A stretch of 64,000 nt of DNA from a bacterium (GTDB lineage Bacteria > Methylomirabilota > Methylomirabilia > Methylomirabilales > 2-02-FULL-66-22). The notes under the pieces were generated by a model. That model did not search any database and was not told the DNA's origin. It saw nothing but the letters and a program-made list of their open reading frames with translations. Both the position numbers and the translations under genes were made by a program. Below are positions 1-8,885 of the stretch, one piece after another; the first letter of the stretch is position 1; every line of letters begins with the position of its first letter. Location of the stretch: positions 1-64,000 of the forward strand of contig JAKPQH010000055.1 of assembly GCA_029580855.1 (NCBI GenBank), in the 5' to 3' direction.

Positions 1-562
1 CCGGGGTCAGTCCACCGCCCTCCCCGTCACCCCTGCCGCGCTCGCTCCGCACAACGCCGACCCAGGGTAGCGCCCGCAGCGAAGAGCGCTTGGACGGCAC
101 GAGAAGAACGGGAACGACGCCGGTCTCGCGCGTCAGCCGCCGCGGACTCCTGGGTCTCGCCGGGTCCTCCCCGCAGGGGAAACCCTATCCGCCGGATGCC
201 GTGAAGCCGAGGCGCCGGTGCCCTGCGTGCGCCCGTCCCGCCATTTTTTTCGCGACACACCCGAGCGATCGGACGCGGACCGTCCGGCCCTCGAGACCGG
301 GTGTGGAGCAGCAGGAACATTCCAGGGGACAGCCGCGCCGACGCCGCGCGGGGGAATCAATGTCAAGGCCGGTGTGCGACGTGGGTTTTGTGCTTGACGC
401 CCCGTCGGAGATCGGCCGATACTGAAACCGACGGGTCGCCGCCGGGCGCCGCGGGGAGTCACGGATGGCGCCCGGCCGGCCCGTGGGCGCGAGGTGCGGG
501 AGCGTGCGCCCCGGCCGCCTCCGCCGGCTGTCCCCCGCCACTGCACCCACTCGGGAGGCCCC
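1..562. other. Gene-poor left edge and pgm upstream region
   Basis: No protein in this stretch resembles a family I recognise. The open frames here are GC-driven and overlap one another. In the second forward frame an open stretch from base 2 ends at a TAG near base 68 and could be the tail of a gene lying off the left edge, but this is not supported by any motif. A run of seven T at about 245-251 and the pgm promoter region are the only other features. Confidence 0.4.
394..423 (+). promoter_or_regulatory. Sigma70-type promoter before pgm
   Basis: TTGACG (394-399), an 18-base spacer and GATACT (418-423). The start codon of pgm is about 130 bases downstream. An 8-base inverted repeat, CCCGTCGG at 401-408 and CCGACGGG at 428-435, brackets the -10 element and could be an operator or a leader hairpin. 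Seen by eye only. Confidence 0.45.
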
Positions 563-2212
563 ATGAGCCTGCATCCGCTGGCCGGCAAGCCCGTCCCGCC
601 GTCGCTCGTCGTCAGCATTCCCCGCCTCGTCAGCGACTACTTCGCCGTACACCCGGACCCCGCCGACCGGAACCAGCTCGTCTCGTTCGGGACATCGGGC
701 CACCGGGGGGTCTCGCACAAGGGCACCTTTAACGAGGACCATATCCTGGCCGTCGCCCAGGCCACGGTGGAGCACCGGCGGGCCAGGGGCGTCGCCGGCC
801 CCCTGTTCCTCGGCATCGACACCCACGCCCTGTCCGAGCCCGCGTTTGTCACGGCCCTCGAGGTGTTCGCCGCGAACGAGGTCGAGGTCCGGATCCAGCG
901 CGGCCGAGGCTACACGCCGACCCCCGTCGTCTCCCACGCCATTCTCGTCCATAACCGGGGCCGCGCGTCGGGACTCGCCGACGGCGTCGTCGTCACGCCT
1001 TCGCACAACCCGCCCGACAACGGCGGGTTCAAGTACAACCCGCCGCACGGCGGTCCCGCCGACACGGACGAAACCGGGGCCATCGAGACGCGCGCCAACG
1101 CCCTCCTGGCCTCCGGGAATCGCGAGGTGAAGCGGATGCCGTTCGCCGCGGCGCTGCGCGCCCCCACGACGCGGGAGCACGATTACGTCGAGCCGTACGT
1201 CGCCGACCTCGCCACCGTCGTCGATCTCGACGCCGTCCGCGCCGGCGGCATCCGGATCGGCGTGGATCCCATGGGCGGAGCGGGGCTGGCGTTCTGGGAG
1301 CCGATCGCGGCGCGCTACCGGCTCGACCTTGCGGTCGTCAACCCGCGGCTCGACCCCACGTTCTCCTTCATGACGGTGGACCACGACGGGAAGGTGCGGA
1401 TGGATTGCTCGTCGCCCCACGCCATGGCGGGCCTTATCGGCCTCAAGGACCGCTTCGACGTCGCCTGCGGGAACGACCCCGACACCGACCGGCACGGCAT
1501 CGTCACGCGGTCCGGACTGATGAACCCCAACCACTATCTGGCCGTGGCCATCTGGCATCTCTTCCAACACCGGCCCGGGTGGCGCCCGGATGCGGCCGTC
1601 GGCAAGACGCTGGTCTCGAGCGCCATCATCGACCGCGTGGCGCAGTCGCTGGGCCGCCGGCTCTGCGAGGTGCCCGTCGGGTTCAAGTGGTTCGTGCCGG
1701 GTCTGTTGGACGGGAGCTTCGGCTTCGGCGGCGAGGAGAGCGCCGGCGCGTCGTTCCTGCGCCGGGACGGCTCCGTCTGGACCACCGACAAGGACGGGAT
1801 CATCCTCGGTCTTCTGGCAGCCGAGATCATGGCCAGGGCGGGGAAGGATCCGGCGCAGCTCTACGAGGAGTTGACGCGACGCTTCGGCGCGCCGGTGTAC
1901 ACGCGGATCGACGCGGCCGCCAGCGCCCAGCAGCGGCAGGTGCTCAAGCGCCTCTCGTCCGGCGACGTCCGCGCAGCCACACTGGCCGGAGAACCGATCC
2001 GCCAGAAGCTCACCCACGCCCCCGGAAACGGCGCGCCCATCGGCGGCCTGAAAGTGGTGACCGAGAACGGCTGGTTCGCGGCTCGCCCCTCGGGCACCGA
2101 GGATATCTACAAGATCTACGCCGAAAGCTTCAAGGGACCCGACCATCTGCAGCGCATCCGGGAGGAGGCCCAGGCCATCGTCTCGGCCACCTTTGCCGCG
2201 GCCGGCGTCTAG
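563..2212 (+). CDS. pgm: Phosphoglucomutase (alpha-D-glucose phosphate-specific)
   Basis: 549 residues, close to the E. coli Pgm length of 546. It interconverts glucose 1-phosphate and glucose 6-phosphate in the cytoplasm, linking glycolysis to glycogen and cell-envelope sugar synthesis. The phosphoserine loop [11 protein letters not shown] puts the catalytic Ser at about residue 147. The Mg-binding loop DPDTDRHG lies at about 305, the sugar-binding GGEESAGA at about 389 and the phosphate-binding [12 protein letters not shown] at about 508. I chose ATG 563 because homologues begin near MSLHPLAGK; the frame stays open 69 bases further upstream without protein-like sequence. malQ lies at 51.4 kb and a dead glgX at 40 kb, so the glycogen link is only partly intact here. 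Confidence 0.95.
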   Translation: MSLHPLAGKPVPPSLVVSIPRLVSDYFAVHPDPADRNQLVSFGTSGHRGVSHKGTFNEDHILAVAQATVEHRRARGVAGPLFLGIDTHALSEPAFVTALEVFAANEVEVRIQRGRGYTPTPVVSHAILVHNRGRASGLADGVVVTPSHNPPDNGGFKYNPPHGGPADTDETGAIETRANALLASGNREVKRMPFAAALRAPTTREHDYVEPYVADLATVVDLDAVRAGGIRIGVDPMGGAGLAFWEPIAARYRLDLAVVNPRLDPTFSFMTVDHDGKVRMDCSSPHAMAGLIGLKDRFDVACGNDPDTDRHGIVTRSGLMNPNHYLAVAIWHLFQHRPGWRPDAAVGKTLVSSAIIDRVAQSLGRRLCEVPVGFKWFVPGLLDGSFGFGGEESAGASFLRRDGSVWTTDKDGIILGLLAAEIMARAGKDPAQLYEELTRRFGAPVYTRIDAAASAQQRQVLKRLSSGDVRAATLAGEPIRQKLTHAPGNGAPIGGLKVVTENGWFAARPSGTEDIYKIYAESFKGPDHLQRIREEAQAIVSATFAAAGV

Positions 2213-2246
2213 CCGCCCGGCGGCGCCGCGCCCGGTGGAGCGACCC

Positions 2247-3386
2247 GTGGCGGAGCGGACAACACGGCGGCGGTTCCTCGCCACATGCGCCACGGCCTTC
2301 TGCGCGGCGTCCGCCGCAAGCCTCTGCGGCAGCCCGCGGCCTGCGCCGGCGCAGCGGCCCACGCGGGGACTGGTCAAGGCGCGGCTCTCGCCGTATTTCA
2401 CCCCGCTTCCGGGCGGCGATATCCGCTGCGACCTCTGTCCGCGGCACTGCCGTGTGGCCCCCGGGCAACGAGGCCGCTGCCGGGTCCGCGAGAATCGGGG
2501 TGGCCGGTACTTCAGCTTGGTGTACGGGAACCCGTGCGCCCTCCACCCGGATCCCATCGAGAAGAAACCCTTCTTCCACGTCCTTCCCGGCACCACGTCC
2601 TATTCCGTCGCCACCGCGGGCTGCAACATCCACTGCAAATTCTGCCAGAACTGGGAGATCTCGCAGGCCGCACCCGAAGACCTGTTCAACCACGACGTCC
2701 CGCCCGATGCGCTGGTGTCACGGGCCCGGGATGCCAAGGCGCGCTCGGTCGCCTACACCTATGTGGAGCCCACGGTTTTTTTCGAGTACATGCTGGATTC
2801 CGCCCAGGCGGCCCGGGCGGCGGGACTCCGGAATGTGTATCACTCCAACGGTTTTATCAGCGCCGCGCCGCTGCGGGCCTTGACACCGGTCCTGGACGCC
2901 GCCAACATCGACCTCAAAGCCTTCAACGACACGTTCTACCGGGAGCACTGCCAGGGAGAGTTGGCGCCGGTCCTGGCCACGCTCACCGCGCTCCAGCGGG
3001 CCGGGGTGCACCTCGAGATCACGAACCTGGTGATCCCGACGCTCAACGACGATCCGTCACAGATCCGGGACCTGTGTCTCTGGGTTCGACGAGAGCTGGG
3101 CCCGGAGACCCCGCTGCATTTCTCGCGTTTCTATCCGCTGTACAAGCTGAAGAACCTGCCGCCGACCCCCGTAACGATTCTGGAGCGGGCGCGCGCTACG
3201 GCCCTGGCGATCGGGCTCGAGTACGTCTACATCGGCAACGTGCCGGGACACGAGGGGGAGAACACCTTTTGCCCCCGCTGCAAGCGGCTCCTCATCGAGC
3301 GGTCCGGTTTCATGGTCCGCGGAGTCCACCTCCAGGACGGCAGGTGCGGCGCGTGCGGGCAGCCGATCCCCGGCATCTGGGCGTGA
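2247..3386 (+). CDS. Tat-targeted AmrS-like radical SAM protein (AmmeMemoRadiSam type)
   Basis: 379 residues from GTG 2247, which has GGAG seven bases upstream. Residues about 5-35 form a twin-arginine signal (TTRRRFLATC followed by an Ala-rich stretch), then a Cys-rich CDLCPRHC segment. The radical SAM motif CNIHCKFC places the 4Fe-4S Cys at about 126, 130 and 133. A second Cys-rich zinc-ribbon-like region (CPRCK, CGACG) closes the protein. It matches the PflA-like COG1180 family that includes the AmmeMemoRadiSam radical SAM enzyme; its substrate is unknown. It follows pgm by 34 bases and converges with a second Tat-tagged radical SAM gene. No AmmeMemoRadiSam A or B partner is visible. A Tat signal on a SAM-dependent enzyme is odd. 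Confidence 0.85.
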   Translation: MAERTTRRRFLATCATAFCAASAASLCGSPRPAPAQRPTRGLVKARLSPYFTPLPGGDIRCDLCPRHCRVAPGQRGRCRVRENRGGRYFSLVYGNPCALHPDPIEKKPFFHVLPGTTSYSVATAGCNIHCKFCQNWEISQAAPEDLFNHDVPPDALVSRARDAKARSVAYTYVEPTVFFEYMLDSAQAARAAGLRNVYHSNGFISAAPLRALTPVLDAANIDLKAFNDTFYREHCQGELAPVLATLTALQRAGVHLEITNLVIPTLNDDPSQIRDLCLWVRRELGPETPLHFSRFYPLYKLKNLPPTPVTILERARATALAIGLEYVYIGNVPGHEGENTFCPRCKRLLIERSGFMVRGVHLQDGRCGACGQPIPGIWA

Positions 3387-3411
3387 GGGGTTGGGCGGGT
3401 GGAGCGCGGCG

Positions 3412-4461
3412 TCACTCGCGCCGGCGGCGGTAGAAGTCCCGGAGCCGCGCGGCGTGGGGATCGATGTTGGTGAGTCCGTGCCACCTGGCCCACTCCATGG
3501 CCTCCAGGAACTCTTCGCGGGTGATGCCGCGGGCGATCTCCGGGTGTTCGTAGGCCTGATACTCCACCCGGTACTGGGCCATGATGTTCAGGTAGGTGGC
3601 CTTGGGGAGGGCGCCGGCCACCCACCGCGCCAATTGCTCGGTGCCGGCCACGCGGTTGGGCATAACGAGGTGACGGATCATCAGCCCGCGCCGGGCGATC
3701 CCCCGCCGGTCGAGCTGCAGCTGGCCCACCTGACGGTGCATCTCCAGGACGGCCTGCGTGGCGACCTCGGGGTAATCCGCCGCCCCCGCCGAGTACTTGG
3801 CCGCCTGCCGCGCGTCCATATACTTGATGTCCGGAAGGTAAATATCCACGATGCCGTCCAGGATTCGCAGCATCTCCAGGCGCTCGTACCCGCTGGTGTT
3901 GTAGACGAGCGGAATGCGCAACCCCTTGGCCACGGCGATCCGCGTGGCGCCCAGGATGCTGGGCATGACATGGGTGGGCGTCACGAGGTTGATGTTGTGG
4001 CAGCCGGCGCGCTGCAGATCCAGCATCATGTCGGCCACCTGCTCGTCGGACGCCGGCGTCCCCCGCCCCTCGTGCGAGATGGGCCAGTTCTGGCAGAAGA
4101 CGCACCGGAGGTTGCAGTGGGAGAAGAAGATGGTGCCGGACCCGTGGTCGCCGACCAGCGGCATCTCCTCGCCGAAGTGGGGATGCGCGGCGAAGACCAC
4201 GGCGGGGGCGGGGGCCCGGCAGAATCCCCGCGCGCCGCTCAGGCGGTTGACGCCGCATCTCCGCGGGCACAGCTGGCAATGCTCGAGGATGGCGCGGGCC
4301 TGGCTGACCCGCTGGACCAACCGGCCTTCGCGCTCCAGCTTGAGGTAAGCGGGCGTCCACCCCTCGACCTTCGGACCGGCCGATGCTGCGGTGTTTCGCT
4401 GAAACAGGGCGCTCCCGCCGAGGAGCGCACCCGCGAGGAAGGTCCGACGGGTGAGCGGCAT
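3412..4461 (-). CDS. Tat-targeted PflX-like radical SAM protein
   Basis: 349 residues from ATG 4461. The N-terminus MPLTRRTFLAGALLGG is a clear twin-arginine signal. Residues 62-81 hold the CQLCPRRC...C cluster typical of PflX-like proteins (COG1313), and CNLRCVFC gives the radical SAM Cys at about 116, 120 and 123. The reaction is unknown; homologues are annotated as pyruvate-formate-lyase-activating-like. It ends 25 bases from the end of the convergent radical SAM gene at 2247-3386, and is divergent from the spermidine-synthase-like gene. The longer frame reaching 4956 overlaps that neighbour and its N-terminus is not protein-like, so the short start is preferred. A promoter lies just upstream. 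Confidence 0.85.
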   Translation of the reverse strand: MPLTRRTFLAGALLGGSALFQRNTAASAGPKVEGWTPAYLKLEREGRLVQRVSQARAILEHCQLCPRRCGVNRLSGARGFCRAPAPAVVFAAHPHFGEEMPLVGDHGSGTIFFSHCNLRCVFCQNWPISHEGRGTPASDEQVADMMLDLQRAGCHNINLVTPTHVMPSILGATRIAVAKGLRIPLVYNTSGYERLEMLRILDGIVDIYLPDIKYMDARQAAKYSAGAADYPEVATQAVLEMHRQVGQLQLDRRGIARRGLMIRHLVMPNRVAGTEQLARWVAGALPKATYLNIMAQYRVEYQAYEHPEIARGITREEFLEAMEWARWHGLTNIDPHAARLRDFYRRRRE

Positions 4462-4485
4462 GTCGGCGCCTCCACGTCTCGCATA

Positions 4486-4514
4486 AAGATGCTCCCGTCC
4501 CGGCTCGATGTCAA
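4486..4514 (-). promoter_or_regulatory. Promoter for the PflX-like gene
   Basis: On the minus strand TTGACA (4514-4509), a 17-base spacer and CATCTT (4491-4486), 25 bases before the start codon at 4461. The -35 is perfect but the -10 is weak. Its position argues that the divergent gene does not begin before about 4515. Confidence 0.4.
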
Positions 4515-4570
4515 GGAGATGCCGCGTCGAGACCGCGCGCGATGGCGAGGCGGGGCTGTTCGCCCGACCC

Positions 4571-6877
4571 ATGGCGGCCGGGAGGCCTGACGTGCCGAAC
4601 CCGGGGTTCGCGTCACCTCGCCCTCCCGAGACCGATCGCGGGAGTCCGCGCGCCGCGGCATGCGGCCTCGTCGCTCTCGGGTGTGTGGCCACCGCCTCGC
4701 AGGTCCTCATCCTCCGGGAACTCCTGGCGGCGTTCCAGGGAAACGAACTCCTCCTGGGCCTCTTCCTGGCGAACTGGCTTCTCCTCGAGGCGGCCGGCAC
4801 CGCCCTCGCCCGGGCCGCATCGGATCGGGCGGGGCGGCCCACGGAGGCATTCGCGCGTCTCCAGATCGCGCTCGGCTTCGGGCCGGCCGCCGGCATCCTC
4901 GTGGTCAGGTCCTTCAAGGCGGGCCTGGGGATCTCCACCGGTGAGCTGCTGGGCATTCCCTGGGCGTGGGCGGTCTCCGGCGCAGCGCTGCTGCCGGCGG
5001 CCCTCGCGGACGGCGCGGCCTTCCCGTTCGGCTGCCGGATTCTCTCGATGAGGAGTCCGACCGTCAGCGCCGCGGGTCGCGCCTATGCCTACAGCGCCGC
5101 GGGGTCGGTCCTGGGCGGCCTCGTCTTCTTGATCCCTTCCCTGTATGCCCTGAACCCGCTCCTGGTCGCCGCCGTTCTGTGTCTGGGGAGCGTAACCTCG
5201 GCGGTCTGGCTGGTCGCCGCTTCGCGCCCGCCGGACGGCCTGCGCCGCCCCTGTCTCGCGCCGCTCGCCGTCGCGGCGGTCGCCATCCTCGGCGCCGGGG
5301 CCGGTTGGCTGGACGGGTGGAGCGCCCGCCTGCAGTGGCACGACCACACCCTGATCGAGACCGCCCGCTCCCCGTACGCCGCCATCGCCGTGCTGCGCGC
5401 GGCCGACCAGTACACCCTCGTCGTGAACGGCAGCCCGTCGATCACGATTCCCGACCCCGGCCCCGAGGTCGAGATCCTGGCGCACTTCCCCATGCTTTTG
5501 TGCCATCGTCCCTCGCGGGTCCTCGTGATCGGTGGCGGGGCCGGTGGGCTGCTGCGGGAACTCCTCCGGCATCCCATCGATGAGATCGCCTACGCGGAGC
5601 AGGACCCGCTGCTCCTCGAGACGCTCCGGCGGCTTCCGGTCCCCCTCGCCGCGCACGGGTTGGACCACCCCAGGGTGCGGCAGTACCCGGTGGAGGGACG
5701 GCTGCTCCTCCGGCAGACGGACGCCCGCTGGGATGTCATCGTGCTTCACCTCCCTCCGCCGGGCACGCTCATGCTGAACCGATACTACACCCGGGAATTC
5801 TTCGAGTTGGCGCGCAGCCGGCTTGGCGACGACGGGATCTTGGCGTTCCTCCTGCCGGGATCGGAGACGCTGCTTTCGCCGGACCTCGCCGCGCTCAACG
5901 GGAGCGTCCTGGCGGCCCTCGAAGCGGCCTTTCGCCGCGTCCGTGTCCTGGCGGGGGAATCGAACCTTTTCCTGGCAGGCGACGGGGATGCGCTCTCGGT
6001 CGGATGGGACCCACGGCTCCTGGGTCGCCGCCTCGACGAGCGGGGAATCCGGGTCGGGCTCGTGAGCGAGGCCTACGTCCGCTACCGGATGGACGGGGAT
6101 CGCTTCGGGCCTCTCGTGCGGGCCTTTGCGCGAGACGGGCCGGCCAACCGGGACAACCGTCCGCGGGGCACCTTCGCCACCATGCAACGGTACTCCCGGG
6201 TGGCGTCACCCTCCGTCGCACGGGGATTGGAGCTGCTGGACACCGTCCCGGCGGTCGTCTATCTGACGATCGCCGCCGCCCCGGTCGTTGGTCTCCTGTG
6301 CCTGCAGCTCGGCCGCAGGAAACCTCTGTACGTGGGCTATGCCGCTCTGTCCACCGGCTTCACCGGCATGGCGATGAGCGTCGTCCTGATCCTGACGTTC
6401 CAGGTCCAGTACGGCGACGTCTATCAGTATGTCGGGGTTCTCGCGGCGCTCTTCATGCTGGGGGGCGTGGTCGGGTCGGGCTGGGCCGCGGGGTGGGGCC
6501 CGGCGCCGCTTCTCGGCATCGAGTCGGCTTCCGTGCTGACCGTACTGGTTGCCTGCGGGTGCGTCGTTGCCGCGCCGCCGCCGGAGCTTTGGCGCCTCCT
6601 CATCGTCGGGTTTATGGTCCTGATAGGTGCGGCCGCGGGCGCCCAGTTTCCGGTATTGGTGGCCCACCTGACGCGCGGAGGAGGAGGCGTGGGAAGCCCG
6701 GCGGGCCGGATCTACGCGTTTGACCTCGTCGGCGCGGTCTTTGGTGCAACGCTGACCGGCGTGGTGCTGACCCCGATCGTGGGCATCGGCGGCACGATGC
6801 TCATCGCGGCGATTCTGAAGATCGGAAGCGTGATCCTGATCCTGACCGGGCGGCGTTGGGCGCCAACTGCGCCGTGA
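4571..6877 (+). CDS. Membrane protein with central spermidine synthase-like domain
   Basis: About 768 residues from ATG 4571. An N-terminal block of hydrophobic helices (residues about 30-260) resembles an MFS half. A central aminopropyltransferase/methyltransferase-like domain has the nucleotide-binding glycine loop LVIGGGAGG near residue 317 and an acidic AEQDP strand end. The C-terminal third is again hydrophobic with at least five to six membrane segments. This is the fused MFS/spermidine synthase-like architecture. Real polyamine synthesis is doubtful because the classic catalytic Asp motif is not obvious. An upstream ATG at 4508 would overlap the divergent promoter. Divergently arranged with the Tat radical SAM gene. 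Confidence 0.8.
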   Translation: MAAGRPDVPNPGFASPRPPETDRGSPRAAACGLVALGCVATASQVLILRELLAAFQGNELLLGLFLANWLLLEAAGTALARAASDRAGRPTEAFARLQIALGFGPAAGILVVRSFKAGLGISTGELLGIPWAWAVSGAALLPAALADGAAFPFGCRILSMRSPTVSAAGRAYAYSAAGSVLGGLVFLIPSLYALNPLLVAAVLCLGSVTSAVWLVAASRPPDGLRRPCLAPLAVAAVAILGAGAGWLDGWSARLQWHDHTLIETARSPYAAIAVLRAADQYTLVVNGSPSITIPDPGPEVEILAHFPMLLCHRPSRVLVIGGGAGGLLRELLRHPIDEIAYAEQDPLLLETLRRLPVPLAAHGLDHPRVRQYPVEGRLLLRQTDARWDVIVLHLPPPGTLMLNRYYTREFFELARSRLGDDGILAFLLPGSETLLSPDLAALNGSVLAALEAAFRRVRVLAGESNLFLAGDGDALSVGWDPRLLGRRLDERGIRVGLVSEAYVRYRMDGDRFGPLVRAFARDGPANRDNRPRGTFATMQRYSRVASPSVARGLELLDTVPAVVYLTIAAAPVVGLLCLQLGRRKPLYVGYAALSTGFTGMAMSVVLILTFQVQYGDVYQYVGVLAALFMLGGVVGSGWAAGWGPAPLLGIESASVLTVLVACGCVVAAPPPELWRLLIVGFMVLIGAAAGAQFPVLVAHLTRGGGGVGSPAGRIYAFDLVGAVFGATLTGVVLTPIVGIGGTMLIAAILKIGSVILILTGRRWAPTAP

Positions 6878-7016
6878 GCGCGCAGTCGAGCGTCCCGACG
6901 GGGGCCGTGCGGGGCGGCCGGGCTCGGACCCGCGGACGCTTGGGGGTGGACGCGCGGCGCGCCCGACGCCCGGGCGGGCGGGTGCTGGAGCCGGTGCGGT
7001 CCGCCGACACGGGATC

Positions 7017-8624
7017 TCAGCTGTCCAGGACCGCCTGGGCGATCGCCGTGACGTGCGCGTTGATCCGTTTCAGGTTCGTCAGCACGTCCAGGTGAATCTC
7101 GCTGGTGGCAACCGTCTCCGCGTGACGCATCCGCAGGCGCCCGAGGTGGGCTTCTCGGAATCGCTGCTCCAGGTGGCGCACCTCCAGCTTCCGGGCCAGC
7201 ACCTGGTGCGCGAGGGTGGGATCCTGACTCCCGAAGGCCGCGATGGCGCAGTTGAGGTTCTGCTGGATGAGCTCGTGCAGCTGGGCGATCTCGTGGCAAC
7301 CCTCGGCCGAGAAGTGGACCCGCAACCGGCGCCGCTTTTTCGCCAACTCCATCAGGTTCCGCTCCACGATGTCCCCGATGTTTTCGAGATCGTTGATGAC
7401 CAGGAGCACCGCGAACTGCTGCCGCCGCTGGACCTCGGTCATCCGTTCCTGGGCGAGCTGCGTCAGATAGCGCTTGATCTGGCGATAGCGCGCATCCACC
7501 TCGTCGTCTGCCGTCTCCAGCGCGTCGATCAGGTCGAGATCGTCGCTGGTGAAGGGGGTCCACGCCTTGGCGACCATGTCGACCACGAGGTCGGCCATCT
7601 GGAGCGTTTTCCGCATCGCGTGGCCGAGGGCCACGGCCGGGGTTTCCAGCAACTCGGCCGGCAACTCTTGGAGGTCGCCACCCGGCGCCGGTCGCTCGGG
7701 CACGAGGCGCACGAGGGCGCGGGCGAACAGGGGCGTGAAGGGCAGGAACGCCAGCGCCATGCCGACGTTGAAGAGGGAGTGGGCGTTCGCGAGTTGCCGG
7801 GGCACGCCGGTGGCCGTGGCGTGCAGGAGGTGGGCAAAGGGCGTGAGGAACGGGAGGCAGGCGAGGACCCCGAGCACCTTGAAGACGGCGTGGGCCACCG
7901 CCACCCGGCGGGCTTCCACATTCGCGCCCAGAGCACTGGCGAGGGCGGTACCGCAGGTCCCGATATTCGCGCCCAGCATGACCGGCAGGGCGGCCTGGAG
8001 CGAGAGGAGCCCCTGGTCGGCCATCGTGACGGCCAAGCCCAGGGTCGCGGCGGAGCTGCACACGAGGGCGGTCAGGACGGCCGCCAGAAGGAGGCCGAGG
8101 ATGGGGTGGTCCCCGAGGGCCACGAGGAGCGACCCCAGAAGCGGACTCTGGCGGAGCGGGACCGCCGTCTGCCCGATCACCTGGATGGCGAGGAAGATCA
8201 GCCCGAAGCCGAGGATGGCTTCTCCCGCGTAGCGGACGACGTGCCGTTTTGCCACAAAGAGGCACGCGAAGCCGACGCCCACGAGCACCAGGGCGTAGTC
8301 GGCGACCTGGAAGGCAATGAGTTGGACGGTGACGGTGGTCCCGATGTCCGCGCCGAGGACCACCCCGAGCGCCTCGGGGAGCCGGATGAGCCCGGCACTC
8401 GCGAAGCCGACGAGCATCACGGTAGTCGCGCCCGAGGACTGGATGATGGCCGTGATACCGGCCCCCGCCAGCAGCCCCTTGACCCGGTTCCGGGTGACGG
8501 CCTGCAGGGCGGCGCGGAGGTGCCCGCCGGCTGCGAGCTGCAGCCCCTCGCCGACCAGCCGGATGCCGTAGAGCAGCATCGCCAGGCCGCCAAAGAACCC
8601 CAGGGCTATGGCGCTGGTCGTCAT
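7017..8624 (-). CDS. Na/Pi cotransporter family protein with PhoU-like tail
   Basis: 535 residues. The first two-thirds carry about eight to ten membrane segments with the family signature QSSGATTV at residues 62-69 and a second related CSSAAT repeat around residue 195, as in NptA/YjbB-type sodium-phosphate cotransporters (inverted-repeat fold). Residues about 340-535 are helical and charged and resemble a PhoU domain, as in many bacterial members. It likely moves inorganic phosphate with Na+, in import or export. The start ATG 8624 has no convincing Shine-Dalgarno and lies only about 7 bases after a -10 element, so the mRNA may be leaderless. It converges with the spermidine-synthase-like gene. 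Confidence 0.9.
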   Translation of the reverse strand: MTTSAIALGFFGGLAMLLYGIRLVGEGLQLAAGGHLRAALQAVTRNRVKGLLAGAGITAIIQSSGATTVMLVGFASAGLIRLPEALGVVLGADIGTTVTVQLIAFQVADYALVLVGVGFACLFVAKRHVVRYAGEAILGFGLIFLAIQVIGQTAVPLRQSPLLGSLLVALGDHPILGLLLAAVLTALVCSSAATLGLAVTMADQGLLSLQAALPVMLGANIGTCGTALASALGANVEARRVAVAHAVFKVLGVLACLPFLTPFAHLLHATATGVPRQLANAHSLFNVGMALAFLPFTPLFARALVRLVPERPAPGGDLQELPAELLETPAVALGHAMRKTLQMADLVVDMVAKAWTPFTSDDLDLIDALETADDEVDARYRQIKRYLTQLAQERMTEVQRRQQFAVLLVINDLENIGDIVERNLMELAKKRRRLRVHFSAEGCHEIAQLHELIQQNLNCAIAAFGSQDPTLAHQVLARKLEVRHLEQRFREAHLGRLRMRHAETVATSEIHLDVLTNLKRINAHVTAIAQAVLDS

Positions 8625-8630
8625 TGCATA

Positions 8631-8659
8631 ACTATACCCTCTTTCCGTCGAGCCTCCAA
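8631..8659 (-). promoter_or_regulatory. Promoter abutting the Na/Pi start codon (leaderless candidate)
   Basis: Minus strand TTGGAG (8659-8654), 17-base spacer and TATAGT (8636-8631). The expected transcription start, 6-7 bases beyond the -10, coincides with the ATG at 8624. Confidence 0.5.
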
Positions 8660-8792
8660 GCGCACGACGAGACGCTTGCCGTCCAAGTCACCCCAGGCGT
8701 CTCGTGGCCAAGCGGCCACGGCACATTCGGCGTGCCCGAGAGAACGTGCCGTGCGTCGACGGGAGCGTGTGTGCGTCACGTTGGCCCTCGAT

Positions 8793-8817
8793 CCGCGGGC
8801 GCGCGGGGCGCCCGCGG
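8793..8817. repeat. Perfect 10-bp GC hairpin
   Basis: CCGCGGGCGC at 8793-8802 and its complement at 8808-8817, with a 5-base loop. It lies about 70 bases after the end of the MgtC-like gene. There is no T run on either side, so it is not a canonical terminator; it may be Rho-linked or mRNA-stabilising. Confidence 0.45.
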
Positions 8818-8885
8818 GCGATCCCGACTTGCCCTGGGAAGGAACCGCCGGTGTGCGCCGATTTGTGCCGGGCGGCCGGGTGTGT

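Noticed and set aside
185-2596. 803-residue minus-strand open frame over pgm
   Set aside because: Antisense shadow of pgm and the AmrS-like gene in GC-rich DNA; Arg/Gly/Val/Asp-rich and without family motifs.
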